Made by a program: the position numbers and the translations under genes
Source: Mangrovibacter yixingensis
GTDB taxonomy: Bacteria > Pseudomonadota > Gammaproteobacteria > Enterobacterales > Enterobacteriaceae
DNA: 64,000 bases
Direction: 5' to 3'
Assembly (NCBI RefSeq): GCF_020523985.1
Contig: NZ_JAIVKM010000001.1
Coordinates: 496,001 to 560,000 of the forward strand
Notes under the pieces: generated by a model
Seen by the model: only the letters and a program-made list of their open reading frames with translations
Databases searched by the model: none
What the model was told of the DNA's origin: nothing
In this document: positions 45,467 to 55,402 of the stretch, one piece after another
Layout: the number at the start of each line of letters is the position of its first letter
Numbering within the stretch: position 1 is the first letter of the stretch

Positions 45467-46843
45467 TTAAGGGACGGCAACGGTTGCAGGAACCAGTATT
45501 TCGGTTGCTACGATAACCACAATCAGACCAACCAGCACCGGTACGGATGTGCGTTTTACTACTTCAAAAGGGGAGATCTTCGCCATACCTGCAACAGCAA
45601 CCACCACGCCGGATACCGGTGAAATGGTGCGCCCCAGGTTCGATGCCTGAAGCATGGGAATGGTTAAATATGCCGGATTAATGCCTGACTGGTGTGCCAG
45701 GCGAGGAATCAGCTCAACAAAAGCATAGAACGGTGCATTACCAGAGCCTGTGGTCATTGCCGCTAACATGGTCAGGACAACCAGAACCAGCATCAGAATA
45801 ATACTACCGGAACCAAATGACGTTGCAATGGATATCAGGCTCTGGATAAACCCAATCGTGCTGAGACCCTGAGCAAATAACCCGGCTGCCACTAACAACA
45901 TAACCACGTTGGCAAAAGCATCGGCCATACCACGCCAGGCTACATCCAGCCCGGCAAAGACGGTTTTGCTATTAAAGCTGCGTAAAAATTCGATGATGGC
46001 GGACAGCAGCATGCAAATGACCAGGATGGTAATAATGTGCAGGCTCGGGCCCCATTTCCCGTCAAAGATTAAGACCCCAATGATGGGCGTGAAGGGTAAA
46101 ATCGCATAGAAAGACGGGGCTTTGGTGTCAATTTCTTTGACGTCCAGTTGTTCACTAACAATATTTTCTTTTCTATCAAGAAAGCGCTGCCAGAAAAAAT
46201 GCGCAACAGCCATACAGATAATGGCGGCAATAGAAACGGGCAGGGTGGTTTTAAAGGCAAAGTTAACCAATTCCATTTCTGATGCTTTCGCGGCAAGTAC
46301 GACATCGCCAGAGGTGGGCGACAATATGATAGCAGCCGGTGATGCACAAATTGCGGCAGCAGCACCACGGCTGATACCAACATTGACCATCACCGGGAAC
46401 AGCGTCGCCATTAGCAATACGCCAAGCCCGGTTGCGGAAGACACAGCCAGGGACATCAGGCAGGCAACAAAATATGCTGCGACCATCAGTAAATAAGGTG
46501 AGTTAATAAATTGAAGTGGTTTCGATGCCAGTTTCACCACCATATCATTGGCGCCAATATGCGTCATATATGCCGCAAAACCGCACAGCACCATGATCAT
46601 CATGCCCAGATCACCGCCACGGCTCATCAATAATATTTTGATGTATTCCACAATATCGACGGTGAGAAAACCGGTACCTGTTTCATTGGCAGGCAGAATG
46701 CGGTGACCCATGATGGCACTGATGATAAGTAATACCAGACCACCGACAAACAGTACGCCAGTGGCCGAGTAGCCTTTGATAATGTAGCGGGCAACACCGA
46801 CAATCACCAAAATGCCAACGGCAAGTTCAAAAAGAGTGAGCAT
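45467..46843 (-). CDS. dcuC: Anaerobic C4-dicarboxylate transporter DcuC
   Basis: 458-residue inner-membrane carrier (E. coli 461), about 12 helices. In fermentation it exports succinate. Characteristic stretches are GGDLGMMIMVLCGFAAYMTHIGAND, ICASPAAIILSPTSGDVVLAAKASE and GSGNAPFYAFVELIPRLA. It precedes pagP as in E. coli but on its other side meets rna directly. The upstream 650 bp are AT-rich and hold its promoter; no FNR site was located with confidence. Confidence 0.93.
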   Translation of the reverse strand: MLTLFELAVGILVIVGVARYIIKGYSATGVLFVGGLVLLIISAIMGHRILPANETGTGFLTVDIVEYIKILLMSRGGDLGMMIMVLCGFAAYMTHIGANDMVVKLASKPLQFINSPYLLMVAAYFVACLMSLAVSSATGLGVLLMATLFPVMVNVGISRGAAAAICASPAAIILSPTSGDVVLAAKASEMELVNFAFKTTLPVSIAAIICMAVAHFFWQRFLDRKENIVSEQLDVKEIDTKAPSFYAILPFTPIIGVLIFDGKWGPSLHIITILVICMLLSAIIEFLRSFNSKTVFAGLDVAWRGMADAFANVVMLLVAAGLFAQGLSTIGFIQSLISIATSFGSGSIILMLVLVVLTMLAAMTTGSGNAPFYAFVELIPRLAHQSGINPAYLTIPMLQASNLGRTISPVSGVVVAVAGMAKISPFEVVKRTSVPVLVGLIVVIVATEILVPATVAVP

Positions 46844-47536
46844 AGTTTCCCCTGTTTGTGGCTAAACGCGCACGTTGGCTCATGGCATTGCGTGGCTATG
46901 GCAATGAGGTTGAAGCGTGACGCTTAGTAACACAGTGTAAATTATGTAAGCAATGCAGAGGAATGTGCCTAATCATTCCACTTTTTTTGCTGACAAAAAT
47001 CAATAAATCAGCAATAAACTCTAATAATTTTTAGTTTTATGGTGTTGGAGGCTGCGGGGCTGTATGTAGAGAGAGTGGTTTGAGCAAACTGATATTTGTT
47101 GTGTGGTTATCTATTTACAGAGAGAAAGGTTGTTAGCTAAAAGAGAATTAATAGCGGTTGCAGATGTTTTGCATCAATAATAAAAATAACCAGGATTTTT
47201 CTGTGTTATATATCATGCGTTAAATGGCATGTTATGATGCACCACATACAAGAACGGTTCGTTTTATATATTCCCAGATATTTCTTGATTTGGTGATTAA
47301 TGGTTTGTTAGTGCATGATAGATTTCTGCATGGTGCGCCAGGACTGGCTTGAAGGGGTGAACTGTGTGGCCGTTTTATCATGTCTCTGTATAAATCAAAA
47401 TGGGGTGATTTTTCAGAATTGTAAATGTTGCTTTTTATAAAAATATTTTTTTGAATTCTTGTTCAGGTTTCATTAATAAAAGCGCGGATATGCTGTGCTT
47501 GTTTTGACTGTATTTGGTGGCGATAAAGTGATCAAG
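46844..47536. other. AT-rich divergent intergenic region dcuC-pagP
   Basis: About 690 bp between divergent genes, unusually long and AT-rich. It must carry both promoters. No gene, RNA or clear operator was recognised; a short plus-strand extension of pagP (from 47495) has no start signal. Confidence 0.5.
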
Positions 47537-48106
47537 ATGATTAAGCAGTTAGTTGTGTTATGTGGTTTATTGGTTCCCTGTTTATTTTCCTCATTGGCGC
47601 AGGCTGGTGATGGCGGAAATGAGAAAGGGTGGTTCAGCACCCTGACGGGTAACATTGGTGAAACCTGGCGTGAACCGCAGCATTATGATTTATACGTCCC
47701 GGCAATTACCTGGCATGCGCGCTTTGCTTACGATAAAGAAAAGACAGATAAATACAACGAACGCCCATGGGGTGCCGGCTTTGGTGTTTCTCGCTGGGAT
47801 GATAAGGGCAACTGGCACGGTTTGTATTTAATGGCGTTTAAAGACTCATTTAATAAATGGGAGCCTATTGGCGGGTATGGTTGGGAAGCGACCTGGCGCC
47901 CCATCAGTGCAGACTCACGTTTTCATGTGGGGTTGGGGTACACGCTGGGTGTGACAGCTCGCGATAACTGGGACTATATCCCTATTCCTGTCGTGCTGCC
48001 TATGGCTTCTGTTGGTTATGGCCCAGCTACGTTCCAGATGACGTACATTCCGGGAACATATAACAATGGTAACGTCTACTTTGCCTGGCTGCGGTTCCAG
48101 TTTTGA
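47537..48106 (+). CDS. pagP: Lipid A palmitoyltransferase PagP
   Basis: 189 residues. An outer-membrane 8-strand barrel enzyme that moves palmitate from phospholipid to lipid A. The signal peptide (about 1-23) ends near AQA. Active-site residues are seen in [10 protein letters not shown] (His) and [10 protein letters not shown] (Asp-Ser); the barrel closes with [10 protein letters not shown]. An in-frame GTG at 47528 with GGTGG 6 nt upstream is a possible alternative start adding three residues. In E. coli and Salmonella PhoPQ controls it; no certain PhoP box was found. Confidence 0.93.
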   Translation: MIKQLVVLCGLLVPCLFSSLAQAGDGGNEKGWFSTLTGNIGETWREPQHYDLYVPAITWHARFAYDKEKTDKYNERPWGAGFGVSRWDDKGNWHGLYLMAFKDSFNKWEPIGGYGWEATWRPISADSRFHVGLGYTLGVTARDNWDYIPIPVVLPMASVGYGPATFQMTYIPGTYNNGNVYFAWLRFQF

Positions 48107-48290
48107 TAACGTGATGCTAAATTTTTTTCTTGTTCATTGTACGGAAAAGCAAAGGCTTATCGGTTGAAAAGCAAAAATATAGCGATTTTTATCACTTTTT
48201 AGTAAATATCAACTGGACAAACGGCACCACAATTGATGTACTGGACGCCGACACGGTATTTGTGTCGTTTTTTCATAAAAGGTAATTTTG

Positions 48291-48500
48291 ATGTCTAAGA
48301 TTAAAGGTAACGTTAAGTGGTTTAATGAGTCCAAAGGATTCGGTTTCATTACTCCGGAAGATGGCAGCAAAGACGTGTTCGTACACTTCTCTGCAATCCA
48401 GAGCAATGGTTTCAAAACTCTGGCTGAAGGTCAGCGTGTAGAGTTCGAAATCACTAACGGTGCCAAAGGCCCTTCTGCTGCTAACGTAATTGCTCTGTAA
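48291..48500 (+). CDS. cspE: Cold-shock-like protein CspE
   Basis: 69-residue RNA-binding protein with the RNP motifs KGFGFITP and DVFVHFSA. It is the constitutive paralogue judging from position between pagP and crcB. The ATG at 48291 has AGG-TAA upstream; the TTG three bases earlier is not needed. The 5' leader is about 100-180 nt. A strong terminator follows. Confidence 0.96.
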   Translation: MSKIKGNVKWFNESKGFGFITPEDGSKDVFVHFSAIQSNGFKTLAEGQRVEFEITNGAKGPSAANVIAL

Positions 48501-48521
48501 TAACGTCTGGCTGAGAACGAC

Positions 48522-48549
48522 AAAACCCGCCTTCAGGCGGGTTTTTTTT
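48522..48549 (+). terminator. Terminator of cspE
   Basis: AAAACCCGCC, TTCA, GGCGGG and eight Ts; 22 bp after the stop codon. Confidence 0.92.
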
Positions 48550-48617
48550 GTCCAGAATCCGGGGCGAAACAGGTTAGCAAGATAACCCGGCAATACCCGT
48601 GTGGCTAAAGCCACATT

Positions 48618-48704
48618 TCAGCTGAACAAGTAAAGTTTTAAAAAGCAACCGACGATAAGTGCGCTTAATAGCAGTGTGCTGATGTTTACCAGGCTCTCTT
48701 TCAT
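48618..48704 (-). CDS. Candidate 28-residue single-span membrane peptide
   Basis: The frame reads MKESLVNISTLLLSALIVGC then FLKLYLFS and stop. Most of it is one hydrophobic helix, with charges only near the ends, like many enterobacterial small membrane proteins and type I toxins. Codons are ordinary. An in-frame ATG at 48716 would give 32 residues. No strong ribosome binding site is visible. It lies between cspE and crcB, which is otherwise empty. I know no named homologue. Confidence 0.35.
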   Translation of the reverse strand: MKESLVNISTLLLSALIVGCFLKLYLFS

Positions 48705-48792
48705 TTTGCTGCCCATGTCTGTGTGATTGACTTAGGCAAATACTGTCAGAGAAAGATGAAGCCTACATTAACGCCCCACTTCGGGGGGGAAA

Positions 48793-49173
48793 TTATCGTG
48801 TGGTAAGGAGTGATACCAGCCAAAATGCGAGCCCGGTCATAATTAATGAACCGGCCAGGTTGATAACCACATTTGTAGCCGCCCAGGCAAGACGCCCGTC
48901 TTGTAGCAAAAACACCACTTCTGATGAAAACGTTGAGAACGTAGTCAGCCCGCCACAAAAACCCGTCGTAATTAATAATTTCCACATGGGATCAAGGTTG
49001 GTAAGGCGGCTAAAACTTGCCAGAGCAATACCAATGATAAATGCACCCAGTAAGTTAGCTGAAAAAGTGCCCATTGGGATGGCATGATGAAGGGGGTTAA
49101 GGCGTTGGCTAATCAACCAGCGGCAAATACTCCCAAGGCCGCCGCCAATAAATACGGCAAATAACATCTGCAT
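48793..49173 (-). CDS. crcB: Fluoride channel Fluc/CrcB
   Basis: 126 residues, four membrane helices, works as an antiparallel dimer that exports fluoride. Motifs: [15 protein letters not shown] near residue 7, [14 protein letters not shown], and the [18 protein letters not shown] loop with the phenylalanine box. The start at 49173 gives the E. coli-like N-terminus; three codons later another ATG is possible. No fluoride riboswitch was seen in the 95 bp upstream. Confidence 0.94.
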   Translation of the reverse strand: MQMLFAVFIGGGLGSICRWLISQRLNPLHHAIPMGTFSANLLGAFIIGIALASFSRLTNLDPMWKLLITTGFCGGLTTFSTFSSEVVFLLQDGRLAWAATNVVINLAGSLIMTGLAFWLVSLLTTR

Positions 49174-49268
49174 AAGGTATATCTCATTAATCATTAAAGC
49201 AGAAAGTCTACCGCGCAAGCAGGCTCTGGGGTAGTGTTGATTAACGCAATAAAGCGGGGAGAGTTTGT

Positions 49269-50063
49269 ATGAATGTTGCAGCCGGGCAGTTTGCTGTTAT
49301 GCCGGACTGGCAGAGTAATTTAGAACGGTGCCGTTTGTTTATCAGTGAAGCCATTGCTAAAGGTATCGATTTACTGGTGTTACCCGAAGCTATTCAGGCC
49401 AGGGATAATACTGACCCGAGTTATTCTGTCAGGCACGGGCAAGCTCTTGATGGGCCATTTGTCCGCGAGATGTGCCGGTTTACGGAAAATTGTCACCTGA
49501 CCCTGATTTTCACTATCCACATTCCGGGCGATGCTGGCCGGGTGACAAATTCCTTACTCGTTTTACATCGTGGGCTGGTGACTGCGCGCTATGATAAGCT
49601 ACATCTGTATGATGCGTTTAATGTTCAGGAGTCCAGCCTTGTTAGTCCTGGGCAGGCTGTTGCGCCTTTAATTGCGGTTGGTGACTTGATGGTGGGGGTT
49701 ATGACCTGCTATGACTTACGCTTCCCTGAACAGGCTATGAGCCTTGCGCTGGCTGGCGCGCATGTTCTGGTGGTGCCAGCGGCATGGCTTAAAGGTGAAA
49801 ATAAAGTGCACCACTGGCAAACATTACTGGCGGCACGGGCCCTCGATACCACTTGTTATATTGTGGCAAGCGGCGAGTGTGGTGATAAAAATATTGGTAT
49901 GAGCCAGATTATTGATCCCATGGGTAATGTGCTTGCCTGTGCCAGTGATGAACCAGGGGTGATTGTCAGTGAACTGACACTTGAGCGTGTGAAGCAGGTC
50001 CGTGCTCAACTTCCTGTGTTAGCAAACCGGCGTTTTTTGCCGCCAACCCTTGGAAAAAGCTGA
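49269..50063 (+). CDS. ybeM: Deaminated glutathione amidase (YbeM, nitrilase family)
   Basis: 264 residues with the nitrilase triad: Glu in VLPEAIQ (near 41), Lys in [11 protein letters not shown] (near 112) and Cys in [10 protein letters not shown] (near 150). Family knowledge: it hydrolyses deaminated glutathione, a repair reaction. The gene is complete here, while E. coli K-12 carries a broken copy. It sits between crcB and tatE as in E. coli. Confidence 0.9.
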   Translation: MNVAAGQFAVMPDWQSNLERCRLFISEAIAKGIDLLVLPEAIQARDNTDPSYSVRHGQALDGPFVREMCRFTENCHLTLIFTIHIPGDAGRVTNSLLVLHRGLVTARYDKLHLYDAFNVQESSLVSPGQAVAPLIAVGDLMVGVMTCYDLRFPEQAMSLALAGAHVLVVPAAWLKGENKVHHWQTLLAARALDTTCYIVASGECGDKNIGMSQIIDPMGNVLACASDEPGVIVSELTLERVKQVRAQLPVLANRRFLPPTLGKS

Positions 50064-50135
50064 GTGTGCTTGATTCACTTTGTTACAGAATTATTTTGTA
50101 TACGGGGAGTGAATAACCGTTAATAGCACAGGGCT

Positions 50136-50174
50136 ATGTAGGTAATGCATGTAGGTAATGCATGTAGGTAATGC
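50136..50174 (+). repeat. Three tandem 13-bp repeats upstream of tatE
   Basis: ATGTAGGTAATGC is repeated three times without a break (50136-50148, 50149-50161, 50162-50174). A likely site of slippage variation, about 60 bp upstream of the tatE start. Confidence 0.9.
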
Positions 50175-50231
50175 ACTGTGGTGGGTGTGGCGCATTACGA
50201 ATGAGTATGGCTGAAGATTAAGAAGGTAAGT

Positions 50232-50447
50232 ATGGGTGAGATAAGTATTACTAAATTGCTGGTTGTCGGTGCGTTGATCGTGTTGCTTTTCGGCACCAAG
50301 AAGTTACGTACCCTGGGGAGCGACCTGGGCTCTGCGGTCAAAGGTTTCAAAAAGGCCATGAGCGAAGACGATAATAATCAGGCAATTGCCACTGGCGAGA
50401 AAAATGACGCACAAGAATTACGTGAGCGTTTGAACAACAAAGAGTAG
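50232..50447 (+). CDS. tatE: Sec-independent translocase subunit TatE
   Basis: 71 residues (E. coli 67). TatA-family protein: N-terminal membrane helix [22 protein letters not shown] followed by an amphipathic helix and an acidic tail. It can partly replace TatA in the twin-arginine pore. AAGGTA precedes the ATG. Monocistronic, with a shared terminator toward lipA. Confidence 0.95.
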   Translation: MGEISITKLLVVGALIVLLFGTKKLRTLGSDLGSAVKGFKKAMSEDDNNQAIATGEKNDAQELRERLNNKE

Positions 50448-50514
50448 CTTTGTGTTCTATGAAATGGCATGCAGGCTGCTGTATGCCTTGAATTTCTGAA
50501 CAGAATACAAAGAC

Positions 50515-50542
50515 AAAAAAACCGGCCTGTGCCGGTTTTTTT
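50515..50542. terminator. Bidirectional terminator between tatE and lipA
   Basis: AAAAAAACCGGC, CTGT, GCCGGTTTTTTT: a perfect 12-bp stem with A- and T-runs, serving both convergent genes. Confidence 0.92.
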
Positions 50543-50558
50543 ATAGAAAGCGGTGGGT

Positions 50559-51524
50559 TTATTTCACTTCTTCGCCACGAGCCTGTAAGTCAGCGTGGTA
50601 AGACGAGCGCACAAATGGGCCACAGGCCGCGTGCGTGAAGCCCATTGCCATTGCTTCAGCTTTCATTTCGTCAAACTCTTCTGGGCTGACATAACGCTGA
50701 ACCGGTAGGTGATGGCGGCTTGGCTGCAGGTATTGCCCCAATGTGAGCATAGTTACACCATGGCGGCGCAAGTCACGCATGACTTCAATAATTTCTTCGT
50801 TCGTTTCTCCCAGCCCAACCATCAGACCCGATTTGGTCGGGATTTCCGGGTGTGCTTCTTTGAAGCGTTCGAGTAATTTTAGAGACCAGTTGTAATCCGC
50901 TCCCGGTCGTACCTGGCGGTACAGGCGAGGGACGTTTTCCAGGTTATGGTTGAAAACATCTGGCGGGGTAGCAGTAAGAATTTCCAGTGCACGGTCCATT
51001 CTTCCACGGAAATCAGGTACCAGTGTTTCAATTTTAATCGTCGGGCTTTCACGGCGAATTGCAGAGATACAATCGGCAAAGTGCTGTGCACCTCCGTCAC
51101 GCAGGTCGTCACGGTCAACCGAAGTTACAACCACATAACGCAGCCCCATATCAGCAATTGTGCGGGCCAGTTTTTCTGCTTCACCGGCATCGGGTGCTAC
51201 AGGACGCCCATGGGCAACGTCACAGAATGGGCAGCGACGGGTACAAATAGCACCAAGAATCATAAACGTAGCCGTGCCGTGGTTGAAGCACTCGGCAAGG
51301 TTAGGGCAAGATGCTTCTTCACAGACAGAGTGAAGGCCATTTTTACGCATGGCAGCTTTGATACCCTGAATACGGGTGGAGTCCGCCGGGAGTTTGATTT
51401 TCATCCACTCCGGCTTTCTTAACAGCTCCTGGCGTTCAGTGGCGACGTTTTTCACCGGGATTAGCGCCATTTTGTCGGCATCCCGGTATTTAACACCGCG
51501 TTCCATGACAATGGGTTTACTCAT
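50559..51524 (-). CDS. lipA: Lipoyl synthase LipA
   Basis: 321 residues, the E. coli length. Radical SAM enzyme that inserts two sulfurs into protein-bound octanoyl groups. The auxiliary cluster motif is [13 protein letters not shown] and the SAM cluster motif is [10 protein letters not shown]. The C-terminal RSSYHAD motif is present. Downstream partner of LipB, with ybeF between them as in E. coli. Confidence 0.97.
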   Translation of the reverse strand: MSKPIVMERGVKYRDADKMALIPVKNVATERQELLRKPEWMKIKLPADSTRIQGIKAAMRKNGLHSVCEEASCPNLAECFNHGTATFMILGAICTRRCPFCDVAHGRPVAPDAGEAEKLARTIADMGLRYVVVTSVDRDDLRDGGAQHFADCISAIRRESPTIKIETLVPDFRGRMDRALEILTATPPDVFNHNLENVPRLYRQVRPGADYNWSLKLLERFKEAHPEIPTKSGLMVGLGETNEEIIEVMRDLRRHGVTMLTLGQYLQPSRHHLPVQRYVSPEEFDEMKAEAMAMGFTHAACGPFVRSSYHADLQARGEEVK

Positions 51525-51708
51525 AGCGTGCGTATTCCAGTTGCGGATATCGAGTGAAAACGTTTCAATTCAATCAAATGTTGTATTTATCAACTATTTT
51601 TGAATTAATGGCAGGCAGTATAACATTTATAGTGCTGTGAAAGCAGCCTGCCAGGCGTTCAAAACGTGATTTTAGTGTAAATAAGTTGTTATTTTGTGCG
51701 TTTGTCGG

Positions 51709-52686
51709 TTAGAGGATTGCTTCACCATGTTTTTGCACAAACGCGCCCTGAATAGTTTCCATGCAGTTTCGCAATACTTCGTCATGCTGGCTGAGCTTGT
51801 TATAAAACAGGTGGGTTTCGAATTTTCCACCCGTAAATCCTTCGCACTCGATTTCACGCAGGTTCCAGTTATCCCGGAACATATGATAGAGGCCCGATGA
51901 CATAAACCCAACCAGGTCGCTGTTTGCCAGCATGGCCGCCAGTGTTAGTACGTTGTAGCTGCTGAAAGTGATTTGCCTGTCAGGGAACGCTTGCTCCACT
52001 ACATTACGCACATCGGGTAAAATATCATCCTGTAACACCAGCATGGTTTGCTGCTGCTGGCTGAGTAAATCTAACGATACTTCATCAGTTAATGCTGGGT
52101 GATCACTGCGGCAGACTATCACTACACGTTCTTCAAACAAGCGAAAGCTACCTATTTTGCTCATGACCGGCCTGCGGGTGTCTATCACCATATCCGCCTG
52201 AAGTTGGCTGAGTTGCGTTTCCGCCTGCGATATTGGGACATTATTTATGTTGATATTGGGGCAACGGTGATGGATAGCTTTATAAATGGTAGGCATAACC
52301 AGCGCCCCAACAGAAGGGTGGGTAGCTATGGTAATGGTGCGTTGCGCATTACTGACTTCATTAAACTCTAAAGCCCCCAGTATAGATGATAACCCCTGGC
52401 TGATATATTCATGCAGATGGGCAGCATAACTGGTTGGCATAATCCCCTGCCCATTGCGAACAAACAGCGGATCAGGAAAAACATTACGCAGTTTTTGAAT
52501 AGACTGACTAATAGCAGAAGGCGTTAGATTTAACGCTCTTGCCGCGTTGACAATGCCTTTGTGAATGTAAACTGCTTCAAATACTGTCAATAAGTTAAGG
52601 TCAATCGTTCGCAGTGCCTGGAAACCACTCAGGCGTGCACTATTTGAACGGGAAAGTAAATTATTATCCTTGCCAGTGTTATTCAT
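51709..52686 (-). CDS. ybeF: LysR-type transcriptional regulator YbeF
   Basis: 325 residues. An N-terminal winged helix-turn-helix (LNLLTVFEAVYIHKGIVNAA to SAISQSIQKLRN, about 28-75) is followed by a periplasmic-binding-like effector domain (about 110-310). The start at 52686 has GGGAGAA upstream; the longer frame has no good start. Effector and targets are unknown. Located between lipA and lipB as in E. coli. Confidence 0.88.
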   Translation of the reverse strand: MNNTGKDNNLLSRSNSARLSGFQALRTIDLNLLTVFEAVYIHKGIVNAARALNLTPSAISQSIQKLRNVFPDPLFVRNGQGIMPTSYAAHLHEYISQGLSSILGALEFNEVSNAQRTITIATHPSVGALVMPTIYKAIHHRCPNININNVPISQAETQLSQLQADMVIDTRRPVMSKIGSFRLFEERVVIVCRSDHPALTDEVSLDLLSQQQQTMLVLQDDILPDVRNVVEQAFPDRQITFSSYNVLTLAAMLANSDLVGFMSSGLYHMFRDNWNLREIECEGFTGGKFETHLFYNKLSQHDEVLRNCMETIQGAFVQKHGEAIL

Positions 52687-52909
52687 TCTTTCTCCCATTT
52701 TTAGAATGTGTTGTCTGTTTGCTGAAAAAAACTTCGTTTGTTTTGGGCACAAGCAAATATGGCCGTTTTGAAAGACAAAACGGCAAAGCACTTTTTATAT
52801 AAGTTTGCAGTCGTGCTAAGTGCTTGCACAACATGAATAAAAGGTAGACGTAAAGTGCCGATTAAGCAAAAAAATAGGGAAAGGTAAAAAACAATTAAAT
52901 AATCTAATA

Positions 52910-52938
52910 AACCGAAACAAAATCATTCTTGTTTCGGT
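52910..52938 (-). terminator. Terminator of lipB
   Basis: On the minus strand AACCGAAACA pairs with TTGTTTCGGTTT around a short loop, starting about 10 bp after the lipB stop codon. Confidence 0.78.
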
Positions 52939-52946
52939 TTTCTGGA

Positions 52947-53588
52947 TTATTCATTGGCAATACAAATAGGCGGATTACCCAGTAAACGCAAAAAATTATC
53001 CAACAATATTGGTTGAATATCTGCAACTTGCGCGCCAGGACGAAATTGGTTGACCTGGGTCATTTTCATACCAGCATAACCACAAGGATTAATGCGCAAA
53101 AAAGGTGTGAGATCCATGTTAATATTCAGCGCCAGCCCATGGAATGAACACCCTTTGCGGATACGCAGCCCAAGTGAACAGATTTTATCGTCCCCTACAT
53201 AGACACCTGGTGCGTCGGGGCGAGCGTGAGCGTGGATATCCAGTACCGCAAGCGTGTTCACCACACATTGCTCCAGAACTGTGACCAGTTCCCGGACGCC
53301 AAGTTTTCGCCGTTTAAGGTTGAGCAGCACATACATGACTTGTTGGCCCGGACCATGGTAAGTGACCTGGCCACCGCGGTCGCTCTGGATAACGGGAATA
53401 TCTCCAGTGGCGAGCAGGTGTTCAGCTTTTCCTGCCTGCCCTTGAGTAAATACAGGGTGGTGCTCTACCAGCCAAATTTCATCCGGGGTATTTTCATCAC
53501 GTGTATCAGTAAACTGATGCATGGCGAGTGATACAGGCTCATATGGCTGCAGGCCAAGGTGGCGAATCAGAATGGTATCTTGAGACAA
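52947..53588 (-). CDS. lipB: Octanoyltransferase LipB
   Basis: 213 residues, as in E. coli. Moves octanoate from acyl carrier protein to lipoyl domains. The catalytic Cys is in [10 protein letters not shown] and Lys in [29 protein letters not shown] is the substrate loop. The start codon is TTG at 53588 with GGAG about 10 nt upstream; E. coli lipB is also reported to start with TTG, and this gives the matching length. Confidence 0.95.
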   Translation of the reverse strand: MSQDTILIRHLGLQPYEPVSLAMHQFTDTRDENTPDEIWLVEHHPVFTQGQAGKAEHLLATGDIPVIQSDRGGQVTYHGPGQQVMYVLLNLKRRKLGVRELVTVLEQCVVNTLAVLDIHAHARPDAPGVYVGDDKICSLGLRIRKGCSFHGLALNINMDLTPFLRINPCGYAGMKMTQVNQFRPGAQVADIQPILLDNFLRLLGNPPICIANE

Positions 53589-53687
53589 AACCGATGTCTC
53601 CGGAGTGAGGAATACAGGCGGTCAGTATAACATAGCGGAACAAACAAATACCCGACCTTCGGCCGGGCATCAGGGAATCACGTTCGG

Positions 53688-53951
53688 TCACAGAACCATA
53701 CGGACAATTTCGATTTTACCCAGTTCTTCGTAAAGCGTTTCTACTTGCTCAACGTGGGTTGCCGTAATAGTGATAGATACGGAATGGTAGTTACCTTTAC
53801 TGCTGGGTTTGATTTGAGGGGTGTAGTCACCAGGCGCATGACGTTGCACAACCTCAACTACCCTGTCCACCAGTTCAGGTTGAGCCAGACCCATTACTTT
53901 GTAGGTAAAGGGGCAGGGGAACTCGAGGAGTTCATTCAGTTTGGTTTTCAT
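53688..53951 (-). CDS. ybeD: DUF493 protein YbeD
   Basis: 87 residues, the E. coli length; small ferredoxin-like alpha/beta fold (DUF493) resembling ACT-type regulatory domains. Conserved [11 protein letters not shown] near residue 12. Always near dacA and lipB in enterobacteria. Function not established. Confidence 0.92.
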   Translation of the reverse strand: MKTKLNELLEFPCPFTYKVMGLAQPELVDRVVEVVQRHAPGDYTPQIKPSSKGNYHSVSITITATHVEQVETLYEELGKIEIVRMVL

Positions 53952-53976
53952 GTCAGCTCCAGCAAAAATAAAAAAC

Positions 53977-54000
53977 GAACTCCCGCCTGAGCGGGAGTTC
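53977..54000 (-). terminator. Terminator of dacA
   Basis: GAACTCCCGC, 4-nt loop, GCGGGAGTTC; on the minus strand followed by GTTTTTT. Confidence 0.88.
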
Positions 54001-54052
54001 CAGTGTTACATAGTATATGGGGGCAGCCGTCACACTTTCAAGTGTGCGATTT

Positions 54053-55264
54053 TTAACCAAACCAGTGGTGGAACATCAGTTTGATATAATCAATCATGCG
54101 GCCAAAGAAGTTGCCTTCCTGAATTTCATTCAGGACAACCAGTGGGCGCTGGTCAATTGTTTTACCATCTAGCTGGAAGTTAATGGTACCGACCACCTGA
54201 TTTTTCTGCAGTGGCGCATGGAGTTCGGTGTTATTCAGCACATAGCTGGCTTTCAGATCTTTCATTCGCCCACGAGGAATCGTCAGCCAAACGTCTTTAT
54301 CCACACCCAACGATGCACGGTCGCTGTCACCAAACCATACTGGCTCAGAGGCAAATTCTTTACCTGCTTTGATAGGGTTAACAGATTCAAAGAAGCGGAA
54401 ACCCCAGGTCAGCAGTTTTTTACTTTCCACTTCACGGCCTTTAAATGTCCGGCCGCCCATAACTGCGGAGATGAGACGCATATTGCCATCAGTGGCTGAA
54501 GCAACCAGGTTATAGCCTGCTTTACTTGTATGGCCTGTTTTGATGCCATCCACATTCAGGCTTTTATCCCAGAGCAAACCGTTACGGTTCATCTGGCGAA
54601 TGCCATTAAAGGTGAATTCTTTCTCTTTGTAGACTGCATATTCGTTTGGCACATCGCGAATCAACGCCTGGCCCAGTAACGCCATATCACGTGCGGAGCT
54701 GTACTGGCCATCTGCGTCCAAACCATGCACTGTCTGGAAATGGGTGTTTTTCATGCCCAGTGCATTGACGTAGCTGTTCATCAGGCCAACGAAGGCATCC
54801 TGGCTACCCGCGACAAAATCTGCCATTGCCACACAAGCATCGTTCCCTGATTGCAGGTTAATCCCGCGAATTAACTGAGAAACAGGAACCTGCATGCCGG
54901 GTTTAAGAAACATCAGAGATGAGCCCTGGAATACCGGATTACCTGTTGCCCAGGCATCTTTCCCGATAGTGACCACAGCGTTTTCATCGAACTTACCTGC
55001 TTTCATTGCCTGACCAATAACATAGCTGGTCATCATTTTGGTCAGGCTTGCCGGATCGCGGCGTTCGTCAGCATTTTGCTCGGCAAGCACTTTGCCTGAG
55101 TTGTAATCAATAAGAATGTATGATTCAGCGTCTATTTGCGGTACGCCAGGAATCATCGTTTTGATGTTCAGGTCATCAGCCCTGGCTAACCCAGTAGCGG
55201 CCAGTGTTAACGCAGCCCCAAAGGCAATACGCTTTACAGCAGAAGCAGAGAAAGTGGTATTCAT
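54053..55264 (-). CDS. dacA: D-alanyl-D-alanine carboxypeptidase PBP5
   Basis: 403 residues, periplasmic enzyme trimming pentapeptide stems of peptidoglycan. The signal peptide ends near LARA (residue 29). Penicillin-binding motifs: SLTK (SxxK), SGNDA (SxN) and KTGHTSKAG (KTG). The C-terminal amphipathic helix, [13 protein letters not shown], anchors it to the inner membrane. In the dacA-rlpA-rodA-mrdA shape-gene cluster, transcribed in the same direction. Confidence 0.97.
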   Translation of the reverse strand: MNTTFSASAVKRIAFGAALTLAATGLARADDLNIKTMIPGVPQIDAESYILIDYNSGKVLAEQNADERRDPASLTKMMTSYVIGQAMKAGKFDENAVVTIGKDAWATGNPVFQGSSLMFLKPGMQVPVSQLIRGINLQSGNDACVAMADFVAGSQDAFVGLMNSYVNALGMKNTHFQTVHGLDADGQYSSARDMALLGQALIRDVPNEYAVYKEKEFTFNGIRQMNRNGLLWDKSLNVDGIKTGHTSKAGYNLVASATDGNMRLISAVMGGRTFKGREVESKKLLTWGFRFFESVNPIKAGKEFASEPVWFGDSDRASLGVDKDVWLTIPRGRMKDLKASYVLNNTELHAPLQKNQVVGTINFQLDGKTIDQRPLVVLNEIQEGNFFGRMIDYIKLMFHHWFG

Positions 55265-55402
55265 GGTCAGAACAGCAACATCCGTGATGGAATTAAAAAA
55301 AGTGACTTACTATAACAAATGGTTTTTTACCTGGCACCAGACTTTGCACATGAGTTTGTTAATGTTACTTACGCAAATTGACAAAACTGGTGCCAGTAGC
55401 AC

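Noticed and set aside
47565-47590. PhoP-box-like GTTTA repeats near pagP
   Set aside because: They fall inside the pagP signal-peptide coding sequence, downstream of the start codon.
49174-49268. Fluoride riboswitch before crcB
   Set aside because: The short region lacks the conserved pseudoknot elements, and enterobacterial crcB usually has none.
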